From NCBI RefSeq assembly GCF_011604685.1, contig NZ_CP050063.1, positions 3,432,501 through 3,496,500 of the forward strand: a stretch of 64,000 nucleotides of DNA, given 5' to 3'. Each line of letters starts with the position of its first letter. Within the stretch, counting starts at the first letter, position 1. The position numbers were made by a program, and so were the translations under genes. Source of the stretch: Spirosoma aureum. GTDB taxonomy: Bacteria > Bacteroidota > Bacteroidia > Cytophagales > Spirosomataceae. The notes below the pieces were generated by a model that did not search any database, was not told where the DNA came from, and was given only the letters and a program-made list of their open reading frames with translations. Shown here piece after piece: positions 7,397 through 16,587 of the stretch.

Positions 7397-9907
7397 ATGC
7401 AAGACAAAAAATCAACCCGTTTACTCTTCCTTCTAATCGTTTCCCTGCTGATACAGGGAATACACGCTCAGTCACTGCGACCACCTGCTTACCCGCTCGT
7501 GACGCACGATCCCTACTTTAGCGTCTGGAGTACCACCGATAAACTTACGGATTCGCCAACGCGTCACTGGACTGGTAAACCACAGTCGCTCGAAGGAATG
7601 ATTCGGGTCGATGGAAAAGTATACCAGTTTCTGGGAGCTGTTCCAACCACCTACGCGCCAATTCTGCCGACTGCCGAACTGAAGCCTTATACCGCTTTAT
7701 ACACAACGACGAAACCCGGCGACGGTTGGGAAAAGCCCGGCTTCAATGCCAGCAACTGGACTTCGGCACCGGGTCCTTTCGGCGATACACCCGAAGCGAG
7801 AACCCGCTGGACAAACAGCGAATCCATGAAAGATGGAATCTACATCCGGCGCGAGTTTACCTATGATGGCAAGGCTGATCCGGCCAATTTGCTGTTGTCG
7901 ATCAACCACGATGACGATGTGGAGGTGTATCTGAATGGCACCAAAATTTTAGCCAAACCGGGCTATATCAACGAATACGTAAACCTGCCCCTCTCGGCTG
8001 AAGGACAAAAGGCTTTACATACTGGTAAAAACGTGCTGGCCATTCACTGCGTCAGTCCACGGGGTGGGTCGTTTATTGATGTAGGCATTGTCAATCCCAT
8101 TAAATCTTCTGCCGTATCGGCGGCCACGCAAACGGCGGTAACGGTCTCGGCTACCCAAACCGAATACACCTTTACTGCCGGGCCAGTCGGGCTGACCGTT
8201 AATTTTTTGTCGCCACTACTGCTCGACGAACTCGATGTAGCTTCCCGGCCCGTAACGTACGTAACATTCAATGCGCAATCGAGCGACGATAAACCGCATT
8301 CAGTGCAGATTTTGTTTACTGAATCGGCTACAATGGCTACCAACACTGCTGGACAGAATGTTCTGGCAAAAGCTGGCCAGGCTCCAGGGTTATCGTATCA
8401 AACAGTAGGCACACAGGATCAGCAGGTACTGGTCAAAAAAGGTGATAACGTTCGTATTGATTGGGGCTATGCCTATCTGGCAGTGCCGCAGCCATCGGCT
8501 GGCAGCCGTACCGGATCGGGGAAAGTAGCCGATCTCAAGCAGTTTTTCTTCGACAAAGGCCAGCTTTCGGCAGCCGTAAAGACTGCCGCCGAACCGGCGC
8601 AGACAATGGCCGTTGCTGCCGTGCTTGATTTGGGTAGCGTGACCAAACCGGTTGCCCGACATTTGATGCTGGCTTACGATGATCTATACTCGGTTCAGTA
8701 CTTTCAGCAGAATCTGCGGGCATGGTGGAATCGCGATGGCAAAACAACAATGCCCGATTTACTGCAAACGGCGGAGAAGGACTATACGCGGCTTCGGCAA
8801 AAGTGTACGTCCTTTGATGCCAAAGTACGTGCTGATGCTGAAAAAGCGGGTGGTAAAGAATATGCCGATTTGTGCGTTCTGGCGTACCGGCAGGCCATTT
8901 CTGCCCATAAAATTGTAGCTGGCCCAAAAAGTGCAGGAAAGGATGCACCTGTCCTGTTCTTCTCGAAAGAGAACTTTTCGAATGGGTCAATCGGAACAGT
9001 AGACGTAACCTATCCGTCGGCTCCTTTATTTCTCCTCTACAACAATGAGTTGGCTAAGGGTCTGCTCCGTTTTATCTTCGATTATAGTGAGTCAGGCCGG
9101 TGGAAAAAGGATTTTCCGGCTCATGACGTAGGCACCTATCCGCTGGCAAATGGGCAAACGTATGGCGAAGATATGCCCGTAGAGGAAGCCGGAAATATGA
9201 TGATTTTGACGGCTGCCGTTGCCCATGTCGACGGCAAGCCTGATTTCGCTCGTGAGCACTGGCCAACCCTGACCAAATGGGTTGGTTTTTTGAAACGCGA
9301 TGGATTCGATCCGACCAATCAGCTCTGTACCGATGATTTTGCCGGTCACCTGGCCCGTAATGCCAACTTATCCGCAAAGGCCATTGTCGGCATTGCCTGT
9401 TATGGTAAACTTGCCCGGATGATGGGTGATCAGAAAACGGCCGATGAGCATTTTGCACTGGCTCGCGAGTTGGCTCGAAAGTGGATGCAACTCGATGCGG
9501 ATGGCGATCATTATGCGCTTACGTTCGACAAAACTGCCGGAAGCTGGAGCCAGAAGTATAACATTGTCTGGGATAGATTGCTTGATTTGAACGTATTTCC
9601 GGAGGAGGTAGCCAAAAAAGAGATTGCGTTTTATCTCAACCATCAGAATACATACGGACTGCCGCTGGACAGTCGGAAAACCTACACAAAATCGGACTGG
9701 ATCATGTGGACCGCAACCCTGGCCGATTCAGATGCCGATTTTCAAGCCTTAATTAAGCCAGTCTGGAAGTTTGCCAACGAAACGCCAAGCCGTGTGCCGC
9801 TCACCGACTGGCACGAAACTACAAACGCCAAACAGGTTGGTTTTCAGGCTCGGTCGGTCGTGGGGGGATACTACATTAAATTGCTACAGAAGCAGATGAA
9901 AAAATAG
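7397..9907 (+). CDS. Secreted glutaminase A-like protein (DUF4964/DUF5127/DUF4965/DUF1793)
   Basis: Large exported protein of 836 residues resembling the glutaminase A (GtaA) family found in fungi and Bacteroidota. A signal peptide ends near residue 25 (LLIQGIHAQ). The N-terminal RPPAYPLVTHDPYFSVWS is the DUF4964 signature. An insert at about 100-240 (NHDDDVEVYLNGTKI, NVLAIHC) looks like a galactose-binding jelly roll. The DUF5127 and DUF4965 segments follow (AHKIVAGP, FFSKENFSNGSIGTVDVTYP), then the alpha-helical DUF1793 barrel to the C-terminus. Family members are annotated as glutaminases, but in Bacteroidota the true substrate is open and a glycan role is possible given the carbohydrate neighbours. 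Confidence 0.85.
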   Translation: MQDKKSTRLLFLLIVSLLIQGIHAQSLRPPAYPLVTHDPYFSVWSTTDKLTDSPTRHWTGKPQSLEGMIRVDGKVYQFLGAVPTTYAPILPTAELKPYTALYTTTKPGDGWEKPGFNASNWTSAPGPFGDTPEARTRWTNSESMKDGIYIRREFTYDGKADPANLLLSINHDDDVEVYLNGTKILAKPGYINEYVNLPLSAEGQKALHTGKNVLAIHCVSPRGGSFIDVGIVNPIKSSAVSAATQTAVTVSATQTEYTFTAGPVGLTVNFLSPLLLDELDVASRPVTYVTFNAQSSDDKPHSVQILFTESATMATNTAGQNVLAKAGQAPGLSYQTVGTQDQQVLVKKGDNVRIDWGYAYLAVPQPSAGSRTGSGKVADLKQFFFDKGQLSAAVKTAAEPAQTMAVAAVLDLGSVTKPVARHLMLAYDDLYSVQYFQQNLRAWWNRDGKTTMPDLLQTAEKDYTRLRQKCTSFDAKVRADAEKAGGKEYADLCVLAYRQAISAHKIVAGPKSAGKDAPVLFFSKENFSNGSIGTVDVTYPSAPLFLLYNNELAKGLLRFIFDYSESGRWKKDFPAHDVGTYPLANGQTYGEDMPVEEAGNMMILTAAVAHVDGKPDFAREHWPTLTKWVGFLKRDGFDPTNQLCTDDFAGHLARNANLSAKAIVGIACYGKLARMMGDQKTADEHFALARELARKWMQLDADGDHYALTFDKTAGSWSQKYNIVWDRLLDLNVFPEEVAKKEIAFYLNHQNTYGLPLDSRKTYTKSDWIMWTATLADSDADFQALIKPVWKFANETPSRVPLTDWHETTNAKQVGFQARSVVGGYYIKLLQKQMKK

Positions 9908-9978
9908 AAATGGGTCCGTCGGTGCGCCAGCAAAAAATACCCGGTCATGCTAATGCACCGGCGGACTCATCTTTACAA

Positions 9979-11541
9979 TCAATACGTTCCCTTATACCGG
10001 TGATCGTTGCGCTTTTGCCGGATAGGGTGAAGCGGAATTTGCAACCCGCCCGTCGATTCGAGCCAGTCGAATACCTGATTGCGCATGTCCTGGGCAATTT
10101 TTTGATGCTCTGAACTACGAATCAGGTTGTTAACTTCCTGCGGGTCGCTCTGTAAATCATATAGTTCATTCGCATCCCAGACACCGTGGTTGAAAATGTA
10201 CTTATACCGGCCCGTTCTGACACCGAACATGGTGGGTGTTTGCGGAAAATCTGCTTCCCAATAATACTCGTAGAAAGCCCGGTCGCGCCAGGGAATAGTT
10301 TGGCCTTTAAGCAATGGCAAAAATGAATTCCCCTGCATCTGCGCTGGTTTAGCAAGACCTGCATACGCCATTAAAGTAGGGGCAATATCTACATTCTGAA
10401 TGACCTGATCCAGTTTTGTGCCGGGTTTGATGATGTCGGTACAACGTATCAGCAGCGGCACCCGCATCGATTCTTCATACATGTGTCGCTTGTCGATCAG
10501 GCCGTGTTCGCCGAAACTGAAACCGTTGTCACCCATGTAAACGATCAGGGTATTTTCTAACTGATTGTTCGCTTCCAGCCACTTTAGTACGCGTCCAACG
10601 CTGTCGTCTACGCCCATAAGTGTTTCACAATATTGCCGGTAAAAATCATTGAAGCCAATTTGCCCGTCGTACATATAATCGACCCCATGCCAGCTATACC
10701 GTTGATTTTTCACCCAGGCAGGCATGTCGGCCATGTTAACTTTTAATGCACCCGTTTCCGGACTTTGAGTCAGCGGTTTCGGCCCCCAGATTTTACTGGT
10801 ATCTGTGGCCGTAAAATACATGCTCTGCGGGTAGTTGATAGGAATGTTGCGGTACATACCCCGGTGACGTTTGGCGGGCTGAAATTCGGCATGAACCGCT
10901 TTATGCGAAAGATAGAGGCAGAACGGTTTGTTCTTGTCGAGCGAACTGAGCCACTTCAGGGCATAATCGGTCAGTAAATCGCTGGTGTAGCTGCTGTCGG
11001 CATAACTGACCTGTTTTCCATTGATGTTGAAGGTCGGGTTATAATAAACGCCCTGCCCTTTAAAGCTGAGCCAATAATCGAAACCGGGCTGGGGAGCATC
11101 GTCGGTATTGCCCATATGCCATTTACCCAGAAATGCCGTTTTATAACCTGCCTGTTTCAGGTAGTGCGGGAAGAATTTCAGGCCCGGCGTTAATGCCGCA
11201 AAGTTGTCGACCACCTTGTGTGTATGCGCATACTGTCCTGTCAGAATACTGGCCCGGCTGGGCGAACAAAGGGCGGTACTTACAAACGCATTCCGAACAT
11301 GAGCCCCTTCGCTGGCCAGCCGATCGAGGTTCGGCGTTTTCAATCCGGCAACTTTACCCGTAAACCCCATGAAATCGTAGCGATGGTCATCGGCCAGAAT
11401 GTAAATAATATTTTTGGGTCGGGCCGCGTTCGGTCGGGCCGCGCTCGGTCGGGTGGGAGGATTGTCAAACTGGGGGCGAAATGAGGTCAGTATGCCTATA
11501 AAGACAAGCGTACTAAACCCACTTAATAGAAAGTACTTCAT
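9979..11541 (-). CDS. Sulfatase (S1 family), exported
   Basis: Formylglycine-dependent sulfatase of 520 residues that removes sulfate from a glycan or small ester. The signature ALCSPSRASILTG contains the Cys (residue 92) converted to formylglycine. The calcium-site ILADDHRYD is at about 49-56, and GKWHMG and GDNGFSFGEHGL are the other metal and sulfate contacts. A hydrophobic N-terminus is followed by a repetitive Pro/Ala/Arg linker. The arrangement resembles iduronate or N-acetylglucosamine-6-sulfatases, but the substrate is not decidable. It is convergent with the glutaminase-like gene. An anaerobic or FGE-type maturase must lie elsewhere. Confidence 0.93.
   Translation of the reverse strand: MKYFLLSGFSTLVFIGILTSFRPQFDNPPTRPSAARPNAARPKNIIYILADDHRYDFMGFTGKVAGLKTPNLDRLASEGAHVRNAFVSTALCSPSRASILTGQYAHTHKVVDNFAALTPGLKFFPHYLKQAGYKTAFLGKWHMGNTDDAPQPGFDYWLSFKGQGVYYNPTFNINGKQVSYADSSYTSDLLTDYALKWLSSLDKNKPFCLYLSHKAVHAEFQPAKRHRGMYRNIPINYPQSMYFTATDTSKIWGPKPLTQSPETGALKVNMADMPAWVKNQRYSWHGVDYMYDGQIGFNDFYRQYCETLMGVDDSVGRVLKWLEANNQLENTLIVYMGDNGFSFGEHGLIDKRHMYEESMRVPLLIRCTDIIKPGTKLDQVIQNVDIAPTLMAYAGLAKPAQMQGNSFLPLLKGQTIPWRDRAFYEYYWEADFPQTPTMFGVRTGRYKYIFNHGVWDANELYDLQSDPQEVNNLIRSSEHQKIAQDMRNQVFDWLESTGGLQIPLHPIRQKRNDHRYKGTY
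11417..11461. repeat. 15-bp tandem repeat inside the sulfatase gene
   Basis: Two nearly identical 15-base units (11417-11431 and 11432-11446) and a diverged third encode the RPSAARPNAARPKN linker just after the signal peptide. Such in-frame repeats can change copy number without breaking the gene. Confidence 0.7.
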
Positions 11542-11579
11542 TCGTTTTTAACGTAATTTGATTTAGGTATTGGCTAGGT

Positions 11580-11622
11580 GAAATCAACCATTTCATTGTC
11601 AAATCATGAAATGGTTGATTTC
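11580..11622. terminator. 17-bp inverted repeat downstream of the GMC gene
   Basis: Arms 11580-11596 and 11606-11622 pair perfectly around a 9-base loop. It lies between the GMC oxidoreductase end and the sulfatase start, both on the minus strand, so it is a likely terminator for the GMC transcript. Confidence 0.7.
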
Positions 11623-11641
11623 GCAAGCTGTTAAAAGGCTA

Positions 11642-11718
11642 AAGCTGTTTAAACTTTTTAAAATAGTGGCGACTGGATTAGCTTAATGTTGACACAAAAA
11701 GAAACGTTTAAACAGCTT
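11642..11718. repeat. 13-bp inverted repeat flanking the GMC gene end
   Basis: Arms 11642-11654 and 11706-11718 pair perfectly across a 51-base spacer; each arm contains the palindrome GTTTAAAC. It ends 4 bases from the GMC stop codon. Possibly a second 3' structure of the same transcript. Confidence 0.5.
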
Positions 11719-11722
11719 CAAT

Positions 11723-13450
11723 TTATAAATTCTGCCTTTTCAATTCGCTGACGGCAAAATTGGCCGCTCGGGCTGTTAGGGCCATAAACGTGAGCGATGG
11801 GTTTTGACAGGCTACAGAAGCAAACGAAGCTCCGTCGGTAACGAACACATTCTTAGCTGCCCAAAGCTGATTGTGGGCGTTAAGCATCGACGTTATGGGA
11901 TCGCGGCCCATTCGAACGCCACCCGTTTCATGAACAGCCAGGCCGGGTATCGAATGGTTATCGTACGTCGTGATATTTTTCAGCCCAGACGCTTCGAGCA
12001 TTTCGGCGGCATCGTTCATCATGTCCTGACGCATACGCTCTTCATTTTCACGGAATTTCACGTCGAATATGATCGTAGGTAACCCCCACTTGTCAGGCCG
12101 ATTATGATTCAGCGTAATCGTGTTGTCTTCATAGGGTAAACATTCACCGAAGCCCATGATGCCCATTGTCCACGGACCCGGCTGAGTCGCCCTTTCCTTC
12201 AGTGCTGCTCCGAAATTACCCTCAACACTGGATGCTTCCGCAATCAGTCGCTGCCAGCCGGAACGGGAAGCTCCGCCCTGATAGCCAAAGCCTCGCAGGT
12301 ACGTACGCTTGTCGGTTCCGATATTCCGATAGCGGGGGATGTAGATGCCATTCGCCCGACGTCCATAGTAGTATTTGTCATCGAACCCCAAACCATCGGC
12401 CTGTGCATTAGCCCCTACCTGAAAATGGTGGTCCATGATGTATTTACCTAAGGTGCCGCTATCATTGCCGAATCCATTTGGAAAACGGCCTGAAACCGAG
12501 TTAAGTAGAATGAAATTCGTGGCCATGGCCGACGCATTCAGAAAGATAATCCGGGCGTAATACTCGGTTGTCTGATTCGTTTTGGAGTCGATAACCCGAA
12601 CGCCGGTAGCTTTCCCTTTTTTCTCGTCAAACAACACTTCCGATACAATACTATCCGTCCGAACCGTGAGCCGATCGGTTTTGCGGGCGGCTGGCAACGT
12701 TGCAGAAAGTGAACTGAAATAGCCACCATACGGGCAGCCTCTGGCGCACTGATTTCGGTACTGGCAGGGAGCGCGGCCGACCGAGGTATGGATCGGATTG
12801 GCTTTCGACAGATTGGCGGTTCGGCCAATCGTCATCACGCGATTCATTTTGGTTTTCAATTTCCCGCGAACGTGCTCCTCTACGCAGTTCAAATCCATAG
12901 GCGGCAAAAACTCACCGTCGGGCAATTGTGCCAACCCCTCCTTATTGCCTGAAATACCGGCGAATGGTTCGACGTAGCTATACCAGGGAGCCAGATCCTT
13001 ATACCGAATTGGCCAGTCGGTACCGTAGCCATCGCGGGCGTTAGCCTCGAAATCCATCTCGCTAAACCGATAGCTCTGCCGCCCCCACATAATCGACTTA
13101 CCACCCAGTGTGTCAGGACGATACCAGAGAAAAGGGTGTATTTCTTTGTATGGTGCGTTTCGATTATCGAATACAAAATGGCCATTTTGTTCATTATAGC
13201 CAAGAACCCGAAAATCAGGAGCTGGGTTGTCTTTTGGTAAAATCGTACGATCGCGATGGGCAAACTCCCAGGGAGCCTTCAGGGCGGTATCGTAGCCCGT
13301 AATGTGCTGAAGGTCGCGCCCTCGTTCGAGCATCAGTACCCGCAACCCTTTCTGGGTGAGTTCTTTCGCGGCCCAGCCACCACTAATGCCCGAACCAACC
13401 ACAATGGCATCGAACGTATTATTGAGTTGTGCTTTAAGATTAAGGTTCAT
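11723..13450 (-). CDS. GMC family FAD-dependent oxidoreductase
   Basis: FAD enzyme of 575 residues that oxidises sugars or alcohols. The FAD-binding site FDAIVVGSGISGGWAAKEL is at the start and the LERGRD strand follows. PCQYRNQCARGCPYGG in the middle is a cysteine cluster typical of the sugar-dehydrogenase branch (gluconate 2-dehydrogenase large subunit-like). The C-terminal domain ends with HETGGVRMGRDP and CQNPSLTFMALTARA, carrying the catalytic His region. No signal peptide is seen. Bacteroidota relatives are usually preceded by a gluconate 2-dehydrogenase subunit 3 gene carrying a Tat signal; none is present here, so its partner is missing or encoded elsewhere. Confidence 0.92.
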   Translation of the reverse strand: MNLNLKAQLNNTFDAIVVGSGISGGWAAKELTQKGLRVLMLERGRDLQHITGYDTALKAPWEFAHRDRTILPKDNPAPDFRVLGYNEQNGHFVFDNRNAPYKEIHPFLWYRPDTLGGKSIMWGRQSYRFSEMDFEANARDGYGTDWPIRYKDLAPWYSYVEPFAGISGNKEGLAQLPDGEFLPPMDLNCVEEHVRGKLKTKMNRVMTIGRTANLSKANPIHTSVGRAPCQYRNQCARGCPYGGYFSSLSATLPAARKTDRLTVRTDSIVSEVLFDEKKGKATGVRVIDSKTNQTTEYYARIIFLNASAMATNFILLNSVSGRFPNGFGNDSGTLGKYIMDHHFQVGANAQADGLGFDDKYYYGRRANGIYIPRYRNIGTDKRTYLRGFGYQGGASRSGWQRLIAEASSVEGNFGAALKERATQPGPWTMGIMGFGECLPYEDNTITLNHNRPDKWGLPTIIFDVKFRENEERMRQDMMNDAAEMLEASGLKNITTYDNHSIPGLAVHETGGVRMGRDPITSMLNAHNQLWAAKNVFVTDGASFASVACQNPSLTFMALTARAANFAVSELKRQNL

Positions 13451-14042
13451 AAAGGGTTCAGTAATCGCTAGTCGTGCTCAGGAACTGGCACAGCTAAAGC
13501 TAGTCTTTTTGTGAAACGGTTTACGTACTAAAAAGCCGATGCTGGACGATTATACCTACCCGAAAAACTGATGAGGCTGTTTTAACTTTCCATACAAGTC
13601 TCGTGCTGTCGTCAGGCCGAACTTGTTTCGGCCTGACATTGAATCCACCGAATCTCTTCCGAATAGAACGATTAAACAAGTCCAAAGTAAAGCCGCTTTT
13701 GTCAACGATAGTAGTGGCGAAAATAATTTAGAAAACATCCACTACTTATTTAGTGTCAAGTAGTTTTGCCAGCCCGATGCGAAGTCCTTCTGGTCCGCGG
13801 ATATACATACAGAGCGAATATTGTGAATTTAATGATGCATAGGTTTGTCTAGGGTTTTCCCTAATTTTCTATAAAATTGGGTTTTCACTATTCTATAGCT
13901 GGCCTACTTAGTCCTACTTTTGCTAAACAAAATTCTATTTGTAGCGAGAGGCAAGCATCCAATTGAACTTTTAGCCGATTGGCTATTTATAAAGCCTTAA
14001 CCGATAACTGTTTTGCTGCACCTTCTTGCTGATAAAGATTAC
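13451..14042. other. Divergent intergenic region, GMC gene to response regulator
   Basis: About 590 bases without a convincing gene. It holds a GC-rich 10-bp hairpin (13611-13620 with 13628-13637) and a promoter element at 13915-13922. A 60-codon minus-strand frame at 13556-13738 is not supported by any recognisable feature. Confidence 0.6.
13915..13922 (+). promoter_or_regulatory. TAnnTTTG -7 element of the two-component operon
   Basis: The plus strand reads TACTTTTG, an exact consensus match 121 bases upstream of the response regulator ATG. No clear -33 element. Confidence 0.45.
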
Positions 14043-14690
14043 ATGATACGAGTTCTAATAGCTGACGACCACAATGTCTTTGTCGAAGGGATCGAGTCGC
14101 TTATTTCAGGATCGCCGGATATCAAAGTGACTGAACGGTGCTACACAGTCCAGTCGGTTGTTGAGCGGTTGGCCCAGGTGTCAATCGATGTTGTTTTACT
14201 GGATATTTCCTTTCCGCAGATTGAAGATGGTCTTGGCCTATGTGAACATATAACGCGCACCTACCCAAAAACGAAAGTTGTAGCACTAACCATGCACGAC
14301 GATGCCAGCCTGATCAAACGGGTCGTAAAGAAGGGGGCAAAAGGCTACTTATTGAAGAATACAACCAAAACAGAGTTACTACAGGCAATCCAGACGGTTC
14401 ATCACGAGAAGCAATATTTTAATGAAACCATTATGCATATTCTGCTGAACGAAGGACCTAAAAACCGAAAGTCGACTGCGGGTGTGGGCGTTAAACCAAA
14501 CCTGACACCCCGTGAATCGGAAGTACTTATCCTGATTGCACAAGGCCTGACAACCCAGCAAATGGCTACCCAGTTATTTGTGAGTGCAAAGGCTGTTGAA
14601 TTTCATCGAAGCAGCCTGCTGATGAAGTTTGGCGTTCCTAATACGGCCTTGTTGATCAAGACCGCTATGGAAATGCAATATATTGATTGA
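14043..14690 (+). CDS. NarL/LuxR family response regulator
   Basis: Cytoplasmic DNA-binding regulator of 215 residues. The receiver domain has the acidic pair DD at residues 8-9, the phosphoacceptor Asp54 (VVLLDIS) and the Lys of KKGAKGYLLKN. The C-terminal LuxR helix-turn-helix reads LTPRESEVLILIAQGLTTQQMA and AVEFHRSSLLMKFGV. The frame is open from TTG 14013, but ATG 14043 gives the usual MIRVLIADDH start. It is translationally close to the sensor kinase and lies directly ahead of susC, so it likely controls the downstream mannan locus. Confidence 0.94.
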   Translation: MIRVLIADDHNVFVEGIESLISGSPDIKVTERCYTVQSVVERLAQVSIDVVLLDISFPQIEDGLGLCEHITRTYPKTKVVALTMHDDASLIKRVVKKGAKGYLLKNTTKTELLQAIQTVHHEKQYFNETIMHILLNEGPKNRKSTAGVGVKPNLTPRESEVLILIAQGLTTQQMATQLFVSAKAVEFHRSSLLMKFGVPNTALLIKTAMEMQYID

Positions 14691-14718
14691 TAGACGCCTG
14701 GTTAAACTGTTTTCCCTG

Positions 14719-16497
14719 ATGAGGTCATATTCTACGTATTCTGTATTGCCTGCCTGGTGGATTTCAGTCCTGTTGCTCCTTGGGGTAACTGGCTGGTTCC
14801 AGCCGGTGATGGCTGTATCGGAACCAGCGTCGATCGATAGCCTGAAAAGGCAGATCAGGCAACTGGTTCAGGATAAAAAATACGATCAGGTCGCCAAATC
14901 ATACGATCATCTGGGCTGGCTTTATCATCAGCGGTATGGCTATAACAAATACACGATGGACTCCTATTTCAGCGGGCTAAACTATTACGGCCTGATGGGT
15001 GATTCGGTAGGGTACTACAACGAGTATATTGTTATCGGTGATTATTACACGCACGATTATTTCATGCAGGCCTATGCGGAAAAATACCTGCAAAAAGCGC
15101 AACAGTTTTTTGAACGAACGCATAACATACCCAAAGTCATCGAGTGTCGATTGGGATTTGCCAATATTGCTCAGAAAAAAGACCCACTGCCGAATGACTT
15201 GTTCACGCAATTACGGGAAACCGAACGGTTGAGCGCCCAGTATAAGCAGGCGTATTCGCAGGCCTATGCGCTGAATCTGCTGGCAAATACGTATTCACGG
15301 GTTAAGAAGCCAGATTCTGCTTACTACTTTGCCAATAAGAGCCTGTCTATAGCCCGGAATCTAAAAACGAACTGGCTGATTGCCCTGAATCACTTCTATT
15401 TAGGCCTTGTCAAGCAGTTCAAAAATCAGTCGAAAGAAGCGATTGACGAATACCAGCAGAGTTTTAAACTCGCAGAAGCTGAAAATAACCTGTCGATGGT
15501 GCGGGAGTTATCCAGGCATACCGCCGATAGTTACTTCCGGATGGGTGATTATAAAAATGCCTATGCCGCATCATTAAAGACACTCGACTTCACGAATCAG
15601 TTCTATTCGTCCGAACAAACGAAAAGTATTCGATTGCAGGAACTCGACAACCAGATCAAAACATTGGCGGTAGAAAAACAACTGGTCGAGGAGAAGAGCC
15701 GCAACCAGCATGTACTTAATTCAATGTTGGCTATTGGTTTGGTTATTAGTGTATTAGGTGTTTGTGCGTTGGTCTACCTTCGCCGTCAGCAGAAGTTGAT
15801 TGCGCATCAACAAACCGTTATTGCCCAGCAGCAGATTCGTCAGCTCGAACTAAAGTCATTGCGGGCCATGATCGAAGGACAGGAGGGCGAACGGAGCCGA
15901 ATTGCCCGCGACCTGCACGATGGCCTGGGAATTCAGTTGTCGCGTATAAAGTTATTTGTTGAAGCGCATCAGGAACAATTACCCTTATCCGTAAAAGAAC
16001 CGTTAAACCAGTTTTTAGATGAAGCCTGTACCGAAACCCGCCTGATTTCCAATGATCTCCGGCCCTATGCATTATCCACCTTTGGATTCATTCCTGCCCT
16101 GGAAGATCTGGTTCAAAAGTTAAACCTTGTCAATCAGACGAAACTGATTCTGGAACATTACGGCGAGGTTCCGGCTCTGGGCGATGAGGCTTCTGTGATG
16201 ATCTACAGGGTTGTTCAGGAGTTACTGAATAATGCGTTGAAACATGCTCATGCTCAGGTGGTTACTGTGCAGATTATGGCCAGTGACGAAACCACCTTGA
16301 TCAGTGTCGATGACGACGGACAGGGAGCCGATTTTGAAAAAAAGCCATCAAAAGGCAATGGTATTGCCAACATCAACTCACGAATTGCTTACCTCGGTGG
16401 GCAGGTTATGTGGCAGAGCGAAGCCGGGAAAGGAACCTCTGTCATGATCTCGCTGCCAATGCAAAAACAACTCCAAACAACAACCGCAATTAGCTAG
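14719..16497 (+). CDS. Sensor histidine kinase with periplasmic TPR region (NarX/DesK type)
   Basis: Partner of the response regulator. An N-terminal membrane segment or signal (WISVLLLLGVTGWF) is followed by about 300 helical residues with tetratricopeptide-like repeats, a transmembrane helix (MLAIGLVISVLGVCALVYL, about residues 335-353), a coiled segment, and a HisKA_3 dimerisation domain (RSRIARDLHDGLG; phosphorylated His near 399). The HATPase domain closes the protein (VQELLNNALKHAHA, DDDGQG, GNGIANINSRI). The repeat region should face the periplasm as sensor. ATG 14719 is chosen because it gives a clean signal segment; TTG 14683, overlapping the regulator stop, is an alternative. Confidence 0.92.
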   Translation: MRSYSTYSVLPAWWISVLLLLGVTGWFQPVMAVSEPASIDSLKRQIRQLVQDKKYDQVAKSYDHLGWLYHQRYGYNKYTMDSYFSGLNYYGLMGDSVGYYNEYIVIGDYYTHDYFMQAYAEKYLQKAQQFFERTHNIPKVIECRLGFANIAQKKDPLPNDLFTQLRETERLSAQYKQAYSQAYALNLLANTYSRVKKPDSAYYFANKSLSIARNLKTNWLIALNHFYLGLVKQFKNQSKEAIDEYQQSFKLAEAENNLSMVRELSRHTADSYFRMGDYKNAYAASLKTLDFTNQFYSSEQTKSIRLQELDNQIKTLAVEKQLVEEKSRNQHVLNSMLAIGLVISVLGVCALVYLRRQQKLIAHQQTVIAQQQIRQLELKSLRAMIEGQEGERSRIARDLHDGLGIQLSRIKLFVEAHQEQLPLSVKEPLNQFLDEACTETRLISNDLRPYALSTFGFIPALEDLVQKLNLVNQTKLILEHYGEVPALGDEASVMIYRVVQELLNNALKHAHAQVVTVQIMASDETTLISVDDDGQGADFEKKPSKGNGIANINSRIAYLGGQVMWQSEAGKGTSVMISLPMQKQLQTTTAIS

Positions 16498-16587
16498 ATC
16501 GTCAGGCTAACTGGCTGCTCATTAGACATGGGATAGTCAAAAACGCCTACTATTTCTATATTCTAAGTTGACTTTAAATTTCCCCTT

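Noticed and set aside
13556..13738. 60-codon minus-strand frame in the GMC/regulator gap
   Set aside because: Has one hydrophobic stretch but no family features, ribosome site or conserved context; more likely chance in a long spacer.
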